Assembly: GCA_913043275.1 (NCBI GenBank)
Contig: CAJWLL010000011.1
Coordinates: forward strand, 1 to 53,680
Source of the DNA: an uncultured Flavobacteriaceae bacterium
GTDB taxonomy: Bacteria > Bacteroidota > Bacteroidia > Flavobacteriales > Flavobacteriaceae
Reading direction: 5' to 3'
DNA length: 53,680 nucleotides
Shown here: piece after piece, positions 1-8,186 of the stretch
Layout: every line of letters begins with the position of its first letter
How positions within the stretch are numbered: the first letter of the stretch is position 1
Position numbers and translations under genes: made by a program
Notes under the pieces: generated by a model
Databases searched by the model: none
What the model was told of the DNA's origin: nothing
What the model saw: only the letters and a program-made list of their open reading frames with translations

Positions 1-219
1 GTGAGATTATTAATTTCATTATTCATTATATCCTTTGTTTGTTGTTGTAATAATGACAATACATCGGTTGATTGTATAGACCCTAATAAAATTAAAATTG
101 ATTACGCATGTATAGAAATCTACCAACCCGTCTGTGGTTGTGATAAAAAAACATATTCCAATAGTTGCTATGCTGGAATTAATGGGCTAAAAAGCTGGAT
201 AAAAGGGGAATGTAGATGA
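1..219 (+). CDS. Kazal-domain lipoprotein (putative protease inhibitor)
   Basis: This is a 72-residue protein read from a GTG at the very first base. The N-terminus is a short hydrophobic signal ending in a lipobox-like VCCC, so it should be an outer-membrane or periplasmic lipoprotein. The rest is one Kazal-type domain with six cysteines in the order DC, AC, VCGC, SC, EC, including the signature VCGCDKKTYSNSC. Kazal domains bind and inhibit serine proteases; bacterial lipoprotein versions are known by sequence, but their targets are mostly unknown. Because the signal peptide is complete, the gene is probably intact, although the true start could lie just before the window. Its stop overlaps the next small gene by four bases (ATGA), which suggests co-translation. 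Confidence 0.75.
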   Translation: MRLLISLFIISFVCCCNNDNTSVDCIDPNKIKIDYACIEIYQPVCGCDKKTYSNSCYAGINGLKSWIKGECR

Positions 220-365
220 TCAACAACAACTTTAATAATCAATGGATTTTAACCTTCCTACTCCTACTAGTATCTATTATAATAACATATTTTACTAAGG
301 TTTGGTTTCTGTTTTTATTATTTCCTTTGGGTATGTTTGCCATTAAAAAGAAAAAAGATGATTAA
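216..365 (+). CDS. Small membrane protein, 49 aa, unknown function
   Basis: I do not recognise this small gene. It starts with an ATG that overlaps the stop of the Kazal lipoprotein (ATGA) and stops inside the first codons of the acylase gene, so three genes are chained by overlaps. The product has an Asn-rich N-terminus (MINNNFNNQW), two hydrophobic stretches separated by a short TYFTKVW turn, and a basic tail KKKKDD. This is the layout of a two-helix inner-membrane microprotein with a cytoplasmic C-terminus. The support is coding-like hydrophobic periodicity and tight packing; there is no homology evidence. Confidence 0.55.
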   Translation: MINNNFNNQWILTFLLLLVSIIITYFTKVWFLFLLFPLGMFAIKKKKDD

Positions 366-2415
366 GAGTTTTCATATTGTTTTAATTGCTTTGACTTCAC
401 TGCAAATGACAGGTCAAATCGATCCTAATAATATTGACATAGTAAGAGACAAATTCGGTGTCCCTCACATTTTCACCAAAACAGATGCTGAATTAGCCTA
501 TGGTTTGGCTTGGGCTCATGCGGAGGATGATTTTAAAACAATTCAACAAGGATACTTGGCAGGGAATGCATTGTTAAGTATTGTAGAGGGGAAAAGAGCC
601 TATGCGATTGATTATTTATCCCAATTCATTGGAAGTGAACGACTTTTTAATGAGAAATATGAAAAAGAGATAAGCCAGGAATACAAATTAATATTGGAAG
701 GCTATTGCCAGGGAATAAACCAATATGCAATGACCCATCCAAAAAAAGTTTTAACTAAGAAACTTTTCCCTCTAACACCAAAAAAAATGTTTTTATATGC
801 TCAGCTACAGTTATTTGTTTCCTCAAAAGGTGACTATTGGGTTAAGAATATTTTGAAAAATAAACTGAGTTACACCCCTGAAAAAGATGAGGTAAAAGGA
901 TCAAACACCTTTGCTTTCAACAGCTCTAAAACCAAAGATGGAAATACGTATTTGGCAATCAATACGCATCAACCCCTTGATGGACCAACCTCCTGGTATG
1001 AAGTTCACCTTTGCAGTGAGGAGGGAACTAATATAATAGGAGCCCTTTTTGCGGGTAGTCCTAATGTACTAATAGGGGCTAATGAAAATATTGCCTGGGC
1101 CCATACTGTTAATATACCAGACAAAACAGATGTTTTTAAACTTGAAATGCATCCAAATAAAAAAAAGTATTACAGGGTCGATCAAGAGTACTACAAACTC
1201 AAAACTCATAGAGCAAAAATCATTATTAAAGTTTTTGGAATCCCTTTAAAAATAAGCAGAAAATATTTTGAAAGTATTTATGGCCCTACACTAAAAAATG
1301 ATAACGGTTATTATTCAGTTAGAACTCCTTCATTATTTGAAATAAAGGCACTTGAACAGTGGTGGAGAATGAACAAAGCAAAAAGTTTTACTGAATTCTA
1401 TAGTATATTAAAAATGAAAGCACTACCTGGCTACAACATTGGTTATGCTGATAAAAATGATACTATTTTTTACATCTCTAACGGACTAATCCCTAAGCGG
1501 AGAGCAGGATATGACTGGGCTAATGTGGTTCCTGGAAACACCAAAAAAACTCTTTGGACTACAACATATGATATAGAGGAATTGCCTCAAGTGGTTCAAC
1601 CCCATTCTGGATATTTTTACAATGCTAACCATTCACCTTTTAAATCATCAGACACCCTAGATAATCCAAAAAAATCGGCCTTTGCGAAGTCAATGGGTTT
1701 TGAGACCTATGACAACAACCGCTCAACACGCCTCAAACAACTTATTGACGGGTTTAAAAAGTTGGACTATAATGATTTCAAAGATATTAAATACGACCAC
1801 CAATTTCCAAAACCTTTTAATTACAGCTGGATGAATATAGATTCACTTTTTATGATGAACTCTAAAAATTATCCAAAGGTGAAATCTGTTTTAGATCAAA
1901 TTCAGTGCTGGGACCGTCGAGCTTCAGCCGAATCATATGGTGCTGGAGCCTATGGTATTCTATATTCAAAACTTCGTAAATACTACAAAAAACTTCCTGA
2001 TTCTAAGATTTTTACAAAAAGTATACTTTACAATGCACTATTGGAAACCAAAGAACATATGGTGAAATATTTTGGCAAAACTGAAGTGAAATTGGGTACG
2101 TTTCAAAAATTAGTAAGAGGAAATAAGGAGTTAGCTGTTTTTGGACTTCCTGATGTTATTACCTCGATAGGATCAACTCAATACAATAAAGGCAGAACAA
2201 AGGTTGTTTCTGGAGAATCTTATATTGAATTGGTTAAATTTACTTCTAAAGGTGTGGAGATTGAGTCTGTTATTTCTTACGGAAGTTCAGATGATCCTGA
2301 CTCAAAACACTATTCAGACCAAATGGAACTTTATACAGGGTTTAAAACCAAAAAAATGACCTTCGACAGGGAAACTATTTTTGCCAATGCCAGTCGTGTT
2401 TATCACCCCAAATAG
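358..2415 (+). CDS. Secreted penicillin acylase / acyl-homoserine-lactone acylase family Ntn-hydrolase
   Basis: The protein has about 685 residues and belongs to the penicillin amidase (Ntn-hydrolase) family, which cleaves amide bonds in beta-lactams, acyl-homoserine lactones or other N-acyl compounds. An ATG at 358 is preferred over the ATG at 337 because it begins a clean signal peptide (MIKSFHIVLIALTSLQMTGQ). The N-terminal alpha-chain carries DKFGVPHI and GLAWAHAEDDF. The GSNTFAF motif marks autocatalytic cleavage, with Ser182 as the predicted new N-terminal nucleophile. Later ANENIAWAHT and YNANHSP are typical beta-chain motifs. Family assignment is firm; the substrate cannot be read from sequence. 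The gene converges with bshA and overlaps it by 13 bases. Confidence 0.85.
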   Translation: MIKSFHIVLIALTSLQMTGQIDPNNIDIVRDKFGVPHIFTKTDAELAYGLAWAHAEDDFKTIQQGYLAGNALLSIVEGKRAYAIDYLSQFIGSERLFNEKYEKEISQEYKLILEGYCQGINQYAMTHPKKVLTKKLFPLTPKKMFLYAQLQLFVSSKGDYWVKNILKNKLSYTPEKDEVKGSNTFAFNSSKTKDGNTYLAINTHQPLDGPTSWYEVHLCSEEGTNIIGALFAGSPNVLIGANENIAWAHTVNIPDKTDVFKLEMHPNKKKYYRVDQEYYKLKTHRAKIIIKVFGIPLKISRKYFESIYGPTLKNDNGYYSVRTPSLFEIKALEQWWRMNKAKSFTEFYSILKMKALPGYNIGYADKNDTIFYISNGLIPKRRAGYDWANVVPGNTKKTLWTTTYDIEELPQVVQPHSGYFYNANHSPFKSSDTLDNPKKSAFAKSMGFETYDNNRSTRLKQLIDGFKKLDYNDFKDIKYDHQFPKPFNYSWMNIDSLFMMNSKNYPKVKSVLDQIQCWDRRASAESYGAGAYGILYSKLRKYYKKLPDSKIFTKSILYNALLETKEHMVKYFGKTEVKLGTFQKLVRGNKELAVFGLPDVITSIGSTQYNKGRTKVVSGESYIELVKFTSKGVEIESVISYGSSDDPDSKHYSDQMELYTGFKTKKMTFDRETIFANASRVYHPK

Positions 2416-3536
2416 GCTTGTTTTGCATCCTTGTAAAGTGATTCGTAATGAGAAACAACCTTTTGTATATCGAATTTTTTTGAAGACTCAAAGGCCTGAA
2501 TTTTAAAAAGTTTTAGCCGATCTTTATCCTCTAAAATGTGAATAGCTTTTTCTGCCATTTCCTTGACATCACCCAAAGAACAAAGAAATCCTGAAAAACC
2601 ATTCTGAATCACTTCGGGTAAACCTCCAACATCAGAACAAATCACTGGCACCCCGTGAACCATGGCTTCAAGTGCAGCCAATCCAAAACTCTCCTGCTCA
2701 GAGGGCAATAGAAATAGGTCTGAAAAACACAGTATCTCATCTATTTGATTACTTCTTCCTAAAAACAAAACAGTATCCTCCATTTCGTGAGCTCTACAAT
2801 AACGCATGGCACGTTCTTTCTCAGGTCCATCTCCCACCATTAATAACTTGACATTCAATTTCTCACTAACAATTTTGAAAGTTTTAAGAACATCGATAAT
2901 TCTCTTTAAAGGTCTAAAATTACTGATATGGGTGATGATCATTTGATCATCTGGAGCAATTTGTCCTTTTTCACAGGGAACACTTCTAAATTTAATTTTT
3001 TCAACATCAATAAAATTAGGAATTACCTTTATTTCATTCGTAATATCGAAGATACGCTCAGTATGGTCTTTTAAGCTTTGAGAAACTGCCGTAACAAATT
3101 CAGAATGATTGATGCTAAACTGAACAGCTTTTTGATAAAAAGGATGACTTCCTACCAAAGTAATATCCGTTCCATGGAGTGTAGTAATCATTGGAATTAG
3201 AATTCCTTCATCTTCTAACATTTTTTTTCCCATATAAGCAGCATAGGCATGGGGAATGGCATAGTGAACATGAAGCATGTCAATTTTGTATTTTTTCACC
3301 ACATCAACAATCTTGCTAGATAAGGCCAATTCATACGGCTGATACTTAAACAAATCGTAACTAGGTACATGTACTTCATGGAAATGCAAACCGCGGGTTA
3401 GGTTTTGAATTCTTACCGGCTGTTTATAGGTTATAAAATGGATTTCATACCCATTTTTAACCAAATAAAGTCCTAACTCGGTAGCAACTACACCACTACC
3501 CCCAAATGTGGGATAGCATACGATTACAATTTTCAA
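2403..3536 (-). CDS. bshA: N-acetyl-alpha-D-glucosaminyl L-malate synthase
   Basis: This is a GT4-type glycosyltransferase of 377 residues. It makes the first bacillithiol precursor, GlcNAc-malate, from UDP-GlcNAc and L-malate in the cytoplasm. The N-terminal Rossmann half starts MKIVIVCYPTFGGSGVVATE and contains HVHYAIPHA and TTLHGTDITLVG, all typical of BshA. The C-terminal half has HISNFRPLKR and the GT4 donor-binding region EQESFGLAALEAMVHGVPVI. BshA is widespread in Bacteroidota. It is the last gene of the long minus-strand run, 11 bases after the GH3 gene, and no other bsh gene is in the window. Its 3' end overlaps the convergent acylase gene. Confidence 0.92.
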   Translation of the reverse strand: MKIVIVCYPTFGGSGVVATELGLYLVKNGYEIHFITYKQPVRIQNLTRGLHFHEVHVPSYDLFKYQPYELALSSKIVDVVKKYKIDMLHVHYAIPHAYAAYMGKKMLEDEGILIPMITTLHGTDITLVGSHPFYQKAVQFSINHSEFVTAVSQSLKDHTERIFDITNEIKVIPNFIDVEKIKFRSVPCEKGQIAPDDQMIITHISNFRPLKRIIDVLKTFKIVSEKLNVKLLMVGDGPEKERAMRYCRAHEMEDTVLFLGRSNQIDEILCFSDLFLLPSEQESFGLAALEAMVHGVPVICSDVGGLPEVIQNGFSGFLCSLGDVKEMAEKAIHILEDKDRLKLFKIQAFESSKKFDIQKVVSHYESLYKDAKQAYLG

Positions 3537-3547
3537 ATGTTCATTTT

Positions 3548-6445
3548 TTAGTGAATTAAAGCTTTATAAATTATAGCTTGTATTCGGGTTCTAATGTTTT
3601 TTTTACTAAGCAAATTGTTTGACTTGCTCGGGTAAGTTCTATTTGATAAAAATACGAAAATCAAATCTTGTTTGGGATCAGCCCAAGCGTAAGTTCCCGT
3701 AAAACCCATATGACCAAAACTACTTTTTGAAACACAACCACAGGTAGAGCCATCTCCTTCCAGCTGAGGTTTATCAAAGCCTACACCTCTCCTATTACCC
3801 TGTTTACAGTAATAGCATTGGTTGAAAATGTCAAATGTTTCTGAATTGATGAATTGATACCCATTGGCATTTCCCCTTTGCAAAAACATTTGCATAATCT
3901 TAAACACTTCCTCAGTGTTAGAGAACAATCCAGCATGGCCTCCAACACCACCTTGCATAGCAGCTCCCATATCATGAACATAGCCTCGCAACTCCCTATT
4001 TCTAAAATAATTGTCTATCTCTGAAGGTACAATTTCATCCTTTGAAATAAATTTCAATGGATTGAATAGCGTACGCTCTAAACCCAGAGGTTCATACAAA
4101 AATTCATAGGCCAAATCATCTAATGGCTTCTTGTATTTTCTTTCTAAATAGTTCTTGAAAAGATAATAAGGCAAGTCAGAATATTTGTAGTAAATTGAAT
4201 CCAAAAGAGGGCTTTCAATAATTTGTTTTTTAATCTTTTGATTAAAGTTTGATCTAAGGTATAATTGATTAGCTACCGGAATATCAAATCGATATTTATA
4301 ACGACTGCTATAAAACTTACTTAGTTGTTCGCCATTTTCGTCTAATGTTTCTTTATAAAAGGGAATCCAAGGAGTAAACCCAGCATAATGAGACAAAGCT
4401 TCTTTAACACTTATGTTTGCTTTATTCGAACCCTCAAACTCAGGCATAAAATCTTTAAGGTGACTTTCTAAACAAAAGCTCTTTTTGTCTACCTCCCTCA
4501 TGATAAGGGGGAGAGTAGCAGTAATCTTAGTAAGTGATGCCAAATCGTAGATGTGATGATTTTCAACTTTAATTTTTTTGGCATAAGTGTGAAAACCAAA
4601 ACTTTTGTGGTAAATAATCTCCCCTTTTTTCCCTACTAAGATTTGCATACCTGGAGTCATCGCAGAATCGATAACTTTCTCGGCAAATTGATCAATTTTA
4701 GCTAATTGCTCAGGATCAAAACCTTTTTCGATTAAGCTTATCCTTTTATTTTTCTCCTTAGGCATAAAACCGATTCCTGTTCCTACTGGAAATTTTTTAG
4801 AAATTCCAACAGGTAAAAAGCCTACAAATGAACCTTGACCATTCATCAAATCTGCACTGATTTTTTGACAGATGGAGCTATTTTGATAGCTCACTACCAA
4901 AGCCTCTATGGAAGAAAGATCACCCAAATCAATCAATGGATAAGGGTTTACAAATAGATTCAAAACAAGCTCATGTTCCTGAGCGATTGCATGAATCAAT
5001 TCCATTTCTTTTATTGAAAAGTCAGGGGAGAAAAAAGGAGAGCGATTGGAACGATGGTAACTAATTATTACTTTTTTGAACCCTTTTAGGGATGCTAGTG
5101 TTTGCTTAACCGAAGATGCAGTTATCTTTTTGAGATTTACATAGTTTCTGAGTTGTTTTTCAAAAACATTAGTATCGTAATCTCCCATCTTAAGGTAAGC
5201 ATAACTGGTCTGACTATCTAGAGGAAGTAATTGATTTATATTCTTTAAAAGTGTAATACTTTTTGCGTAAGCTTCTTCGATAAGAAGAGTATCTTTTCGG
5301 GTATTTAGAAGTTTGTATAGATTTTGAATAACTACCTTGGGTTTTTTGGTCAATCCAACTTTATATTTGGCTTTAAGTATTTTTTTAACAGATTCCTCAA
5401 CTCGTGTTTTAACTAATGGACCCTTTTCATAGGCCATTTTTATTTTTTCAACACCTAGCGGAATGTCTTTGGAGATCAAAAGCACATCATTTCCTGCCAA
5501 AAGGGCCAACAAATCGATATTGGTATCGGGGTTATTAGCTTCTACTCCTTTCATATTGAGCGCATCGGTCACTGCCAAACCGTTAAATCCAATTTTTTGC
5601 TTCAAAAGGTTAGTCACTACCAATTGAGAAAGTGAAGTAGGATCATCAGAAAGGGTTAATGCAGGCACATTGAGATGAGCAGTCATCACAGAACTTAAAC
5701 CTTTTTCTATAGCTTTTTTAAAAGGGAGCATTTCGATTTTTTTAAGGCGAGATTGATTAAAACCAACGTTCGGTAAGGTTTTATGAGAATCTTTGGACGT
5801 ATCTCCATGTCCGGGAAAGTGTTTGCCAGAAGTAAGTATTCCCGCATCATGATGTCCTTGCATAAAAGCAACTCCTTTTTCAGCCACCCTTTTAGGATCT
5901 TCTCCAAAAGATCGATTTCCAATGATAGGATTCTGTGGATTGGTATTAATATCAAGTACTGGAGCATAGCTCATGTGGACTCCCAATATTTTCTCTTGCT
6001 CACCGATTCTTTGTCCAATTTTACGAACGATTGCATTCTCTTTTATTGCACCAAGGGTCATGCTCCAGGGAAAGGCTACGACTGAATCCAATCGCATAGC
6101 TACCCCCCACTCTGCATCCATACTAATCATTAACGGGACTTTAGATAAAGATTGGAATTTATTCAACCATTGAGATTGTATAACTGGGCCACCGAGAGAG
6201 AAAATAATCCCTCCGATATGGTATTTTTGAATTAAATTTTTGATTTCATCAAAATGGTCATTCCCTTTTTCCGAAAAAACCATGGGGGTAAAAAGCTGAC
6301 CGATTTTTTGATCCAAACTTAAGGACTGGTAGACACTATCTACCCATTTTTGTTGAAGTCTTTGGTTTATAGAAAGTAAGGGGTCGGGTTGCTGTGCGAA
6401 AGAAAGGGCCCCAAATAGGACAAAAAAAGTAAATATAACACGCAT
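3548..6445 (-). CDS. GH3 beta-N-acetylglucosaminidase fused to a beta-lactamase-type serine hydrolase
   Basis: This is a two-domain secreted enzyme of about 965 residues. I place the start at the ATG at 6445, which opens the signal peptide MRVIFTFFVLFGALSFAQQ; a longer reading frame to 6496 would bury it. Residues from about 35 to 380 are a NagZ-like GH3 domain with KHFPGHGDTSKDSH (208-221) and a nucleophile in VTDALNMKG (Asp294). From about residue 590 to the end is a class C beta-lactamase/serine hydrolase domain with the SxxK nucleophile SLTK (Ser637, Lys640), YSD and GHAG motifs. A role in peptidoglycan turnover, removing GlcNAc and acting on peptide or ester bonds, is inferred. The gene follows the upstream gene by 5 bases. 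Confidence 0.88.
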   Translation of the reverse strand: MRVIFTFFVLFGALSFAQQPDPLLSINQRLQQKWVDSVYQSLSLDQKIGQLFTPMVFSEKGNDHFDEIKNLIQKYHIGGIIFSLGGPVIQSQWLNKFQSLSKVPLMISMDAEWGVAMRLDSVVAFPWSMTLGAIKENAIVRKIGQRIGEQEKILGVHMSYAPVLDINTNPQNPIIGNRSFGEDPKRVAEKGVAFMQGHHDAGILTSGKHFPGHGDTSKDSHKTLPNVGFNQSRLKKIEMLPFKKAIEKGLSSVMTAHLNVPALTLSDDPTSLSQLVVTNLLKQKIGFNGLAVTDALNMKGVEANNPDTNIDLLALLAGNDVLLISKDIPLGVEKIKMAYEKGPLVKTRVEESVKKILKAKYKVGLTKKPKVVIQNLYKLLNTRKDTLLIEEAYAKSITLLKNINQLLPLDSQTSYAYLKMGDYDTNVFEKQLRNYVNLKKITASSVKQTLASLKGFKKVIISYHRSNRSPFFSPDFSIKEMELIHAIAQEHELVLNLFVNPYPLIDLGDLSSIEALVVSYQNSSICQKISADLMNGQGSFVGFLPVGISKKFPVGTGIGFMPKEKNKRISLIEKGFDPEQLAKIDQFAEKVIDSAMTPGMQILVGKKGEIIYHKSFGFHTYAKKIKVENHHIYDLASLTKITATLPLIMREVDKKSFCLESHLKDFMPEFEGSNKANISVKEALSHYAGFTPWIPFYKETLDENGEQLSKFYSSRYKYRFDIPVANQLYLRSNFNQKIKKQIIESPLLDSIYYKYSDLPYYLFKNYLERKYKKPLDDLAYEFLYEPLGLERTLFNPLKFISKDEIVPSEIDNYFRNRELRGYVHDMGAAMQGGVGGHAGLFSNTEEVFKIMQMFLQRGNANGYQFINSETFDIFNQCYYCKQGNRRGVGFDKPQLEGDGSTCGCVSKSSFGHMGFTGTYAWADPKQDLIFVFLSNRTYPSKSNNLLSKKNIRTRIQAIIYKALIH

Positions 6446-6450
6446 ATCAA

Positions 6451-6933
6451 TTAAAAATATCGGGCATGCCAGCTTGAAAAAGCAGGGACTTCCCAAAGGG
6501 AATCATATTCCATTTTATTCAGAACTAAATTATTAAAAACAATGACATTAGACTGAACTTGTTTCTTCTTTGCTTTGCTTCTAAATTCTTTAAGTGTAAT
6601 ATGATCTATGCTATCATTGTTTCTGAAAGTTACATTCATTTTATCCAAGAGGCTAATGGCAAATGTCTTTTCCAAAGTTTGAATAAAACGAACAGAAGAA
6701 TCTATGGAACAACCTGAGGCAGACTGAACAGATTCATTAAGTCCTATAACAATAAAGCGATCATAGGGCAAATCAATTCCAGCTTGAAGGTCCGCACCGT
6801 GTGCAGTCCATTGTTCCAAGAAATCTTCAGCTTTTTCACGAATATCTTTTAGTTCAAGGGACGTAAACGGTCTAGTGGATGGGTAAATCCAAACTCGAGA
6901 GTGATCGGGAAGCTGATCAAAGGGTACAAACAT
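6451..6933 (-). CDS. Conserved hypothetical protein (often labelled ABC transporter ATPase)
   Basis: This 160-residue soluble protein starts MFVPFDQLPDHSRVWIYPS and ends WEVPAFSSWHARYF. As I recall, Bacteroidota proteins of this type are frequently labelled ABC transporter ATPase. No Walker A (GxxGxGKS), ABC signature or Walker B is present, so that name is not supported by the sequence. It has a conserved-looking centre with GADLQAGIDLPYDRFIVIG and an acidic/basic C-terminal half. No function can be assigned. It sits 3 bases after the CCG Fe-S gene and 5 bases before the GH3 gene, so it is surely co-transcribed with them. Confidence 0.7.
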   Translation of the reverse strand: MFVPFDQLPDHSRVWIYPSTRPFTSLELKDIREKAEDFLEQWTAHGADLQAGIDLPYDRFIVIGLNESVQSASGCSIDSSVRFIQTLEKTFAISLLDKMNVTFRNNDSIDHITLKEFRSKAKKKQVQSNVIVFNNLVLNKMEYDSLWEVPAFSSWHARYF

Positions 6934-6936
6934 TTT

Positions 6937-7716
6937 TTATAAATCCTCAGCTTTAGATATTAGTTCAGCAATGTCTTGTATTTGAATCTCGTTCTCTTGA
7001 TTCTTACTTTTTAGGCCATCTGATAACATTGTATTGCAAAAAGGACATGCTGCAGCAACGATTTCGGGTTTAGCTCCTAGCGCCTGCTCTGTTCTCTCAA
7101 CATTGATATTTTTGTTTCCTTTTTCGGGTTCTTTAAACATCTGTGCACCACCAGCACCACAACAAAGACCCTTAGACTTGCAGTTCTTCATTTCTACCAA
7201 CTCAGCATCCAATTTTTGAATGAGATCTCTCGGCGCTTGGTAAACTTGATTAGCGCGACCCAAATAACATGGGTCATGATAGGTGATTCGCTTTCCTTTA
7301 TAAACTGAACCAGAGATAGTAAACCTTCCTTCTTTTAGAAGAGCATTGATAAAAGTAGTATGGTGCATCACTTCATATTTACCCCCCAAAGAAGGATATT
7401 CATTTTTTAAGGTATTGAAACAGTGTGGACACGTAGTAACTATTCTCGTAACCAGATATGCATTCATTAACTCTATGTTTGCAATAGCCTGCATTTGAAA
7501 AAGAAATTCATTGCCAGATCTTTTGGCAGGATCACCAGTACAGCTTTCTTCTGTTCCCAAAACTGCAAATGACACACCTGCCTTTTGAAGTATCTTAACA
7601 AAGGAGTTTGTGATTTTTTTAGCACGCTCATCAAAGCTGCCGGCACAACCCACCCAAAATAAAACTTCGGGTTTTTTTCCTTCTGCTGTTAATTCTGCAA
7701 GGGTGGAAACATGCAT
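6937..7716 (-). CDS. Cysteine-rich (CCG) domain Fe-S oxidoreductase subunit
   Basis: This is a soluble 259-residue protein with two CCG-type cysteine-rich domains, as in HdrB, GlpC and LutA. The first has the fragments GCAGSFD and CTGDPAKRSG with TTCPHCFNTLKNEYP. The second has HDPCYLGR, CCGAGGAQM and AACPFCNTM. Such domains bind an Fe-S cluster and usually dock onto a ferredoxin-type partner to pass electrons. The probable partner is the membrane Fe-S protein encoded two genes upstream (8187-9509), with one HAD-like gene between. The pair may act as an electron-transfer module for flavoprotein dehydrogenases; this is inference. The upstream gene ends 11 bases away. Confidence 0.85.
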   Translation of the reverse strand: MHVSTLAELTAEGKKPEVLFWVGCAGSFDERAKKITNSFVKILQKAGVSFAVLGTEESCTGDPAKRSGNEFLFQMQAIANIELMNAYLVTRIVTTCPHCFNTLKNEYPSLGGKYEVMHHTTFINALLKEGRFTISGSVYKGKRITYHDPCYLGRANQVYQAPRDLIQKLDAELVEMKNCKSKGLCCGAGGAQMFKEPEKGNKNINVERTEQALGAKPEIVAAACPFCNTMLSDGLKSKNQENEIQIQDIAELISKAEDL

Positions 7717-7727
7717 TATTGAATGAT

Positions 7728-8174
7728 TTAGTGGTCTTTACCATCGTCGAAAACCTCGATGGTTAACTCTTTTTCTATTAGATCAGTGAATTTTCCATTG
7801 TATCGGGTAGCCTTTACCAAGTGGTTGTCAATCCAATGATAGTTCCCTCCTCTAGGCTTACCCATAAGAAGACTATGGTATTTGAAGCCATTGGTTTTTA
7901 ACCATTGCTCAGTAACCTCTCTATGTGAATCTAATCTAGAGGTAAAGAAGCAAATTAAATGACCTTCGTCATACCATTTGTTAAGAGTTTTTAAAGCATC
8001 AGGGTAAATCTTGGCCGTTGCCATTCGCTCAGGTTCCTCATTTGGAATGTCATCACAAATAGTACCATCAATGTCGATCAAATAATTTTTGATCCCATTG
8101 GGTAGAACAGGACTAACAATTTCTCCATTTTTAACTTTTTTGTGTAAGTAGCTTTCTACTTCATCTTTTTCCAT
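7728..8174 (-). CDS. HAD-like hydrolase, small
   Basis: This is a 148-residue protein with HAD-superfamily motif I (IDIDGTICDD, with two Asp as nucleophile and acid/base) and a later motif II-like threonine/serine stretch, CFFTSRLDSHREV. The lysine of motif III is probably in GKPRGGNYHWIDNH, followed by an acidic tail. It lacks a large cap domain, like polynucleotide or nucleotidase-type small HAD phosphatases. The substrate is unknown. It lies between the two Fe-S genes with spacings of 12 and 11 bases, so it is part of that operon, but no functional link with electron transfer can be shown. Confidence 0.75.
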   Translation of the reverse strand: MEKDEVESYLHKKVKNGEIVSPVLPNGIKNYLIDIDGTICDDIPNEEPERMATAKIYPDALKTLNKWYDEGHLICFFTSRLDSHREVTEQWLKTNGFKYHSLLMGKPRGGNYHWIDNHLVKATRYNGKFTDLIEKELTIEVFDDGKDH

Positions 8175-8186
8175 AATTAAATTAAA

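Noticed and set aside
337-357. Upstream acylase start (MPLKRKK)
   Set aside because: The residues are read from the tail of the small membrane protein gene; the ATG at 358 gives a better signal peptide.
6451-6933. ABC transporter ATPase
   Set aside because: No Walker A, Walker B or ABC signature is present; the name appears to be an annotation habit.
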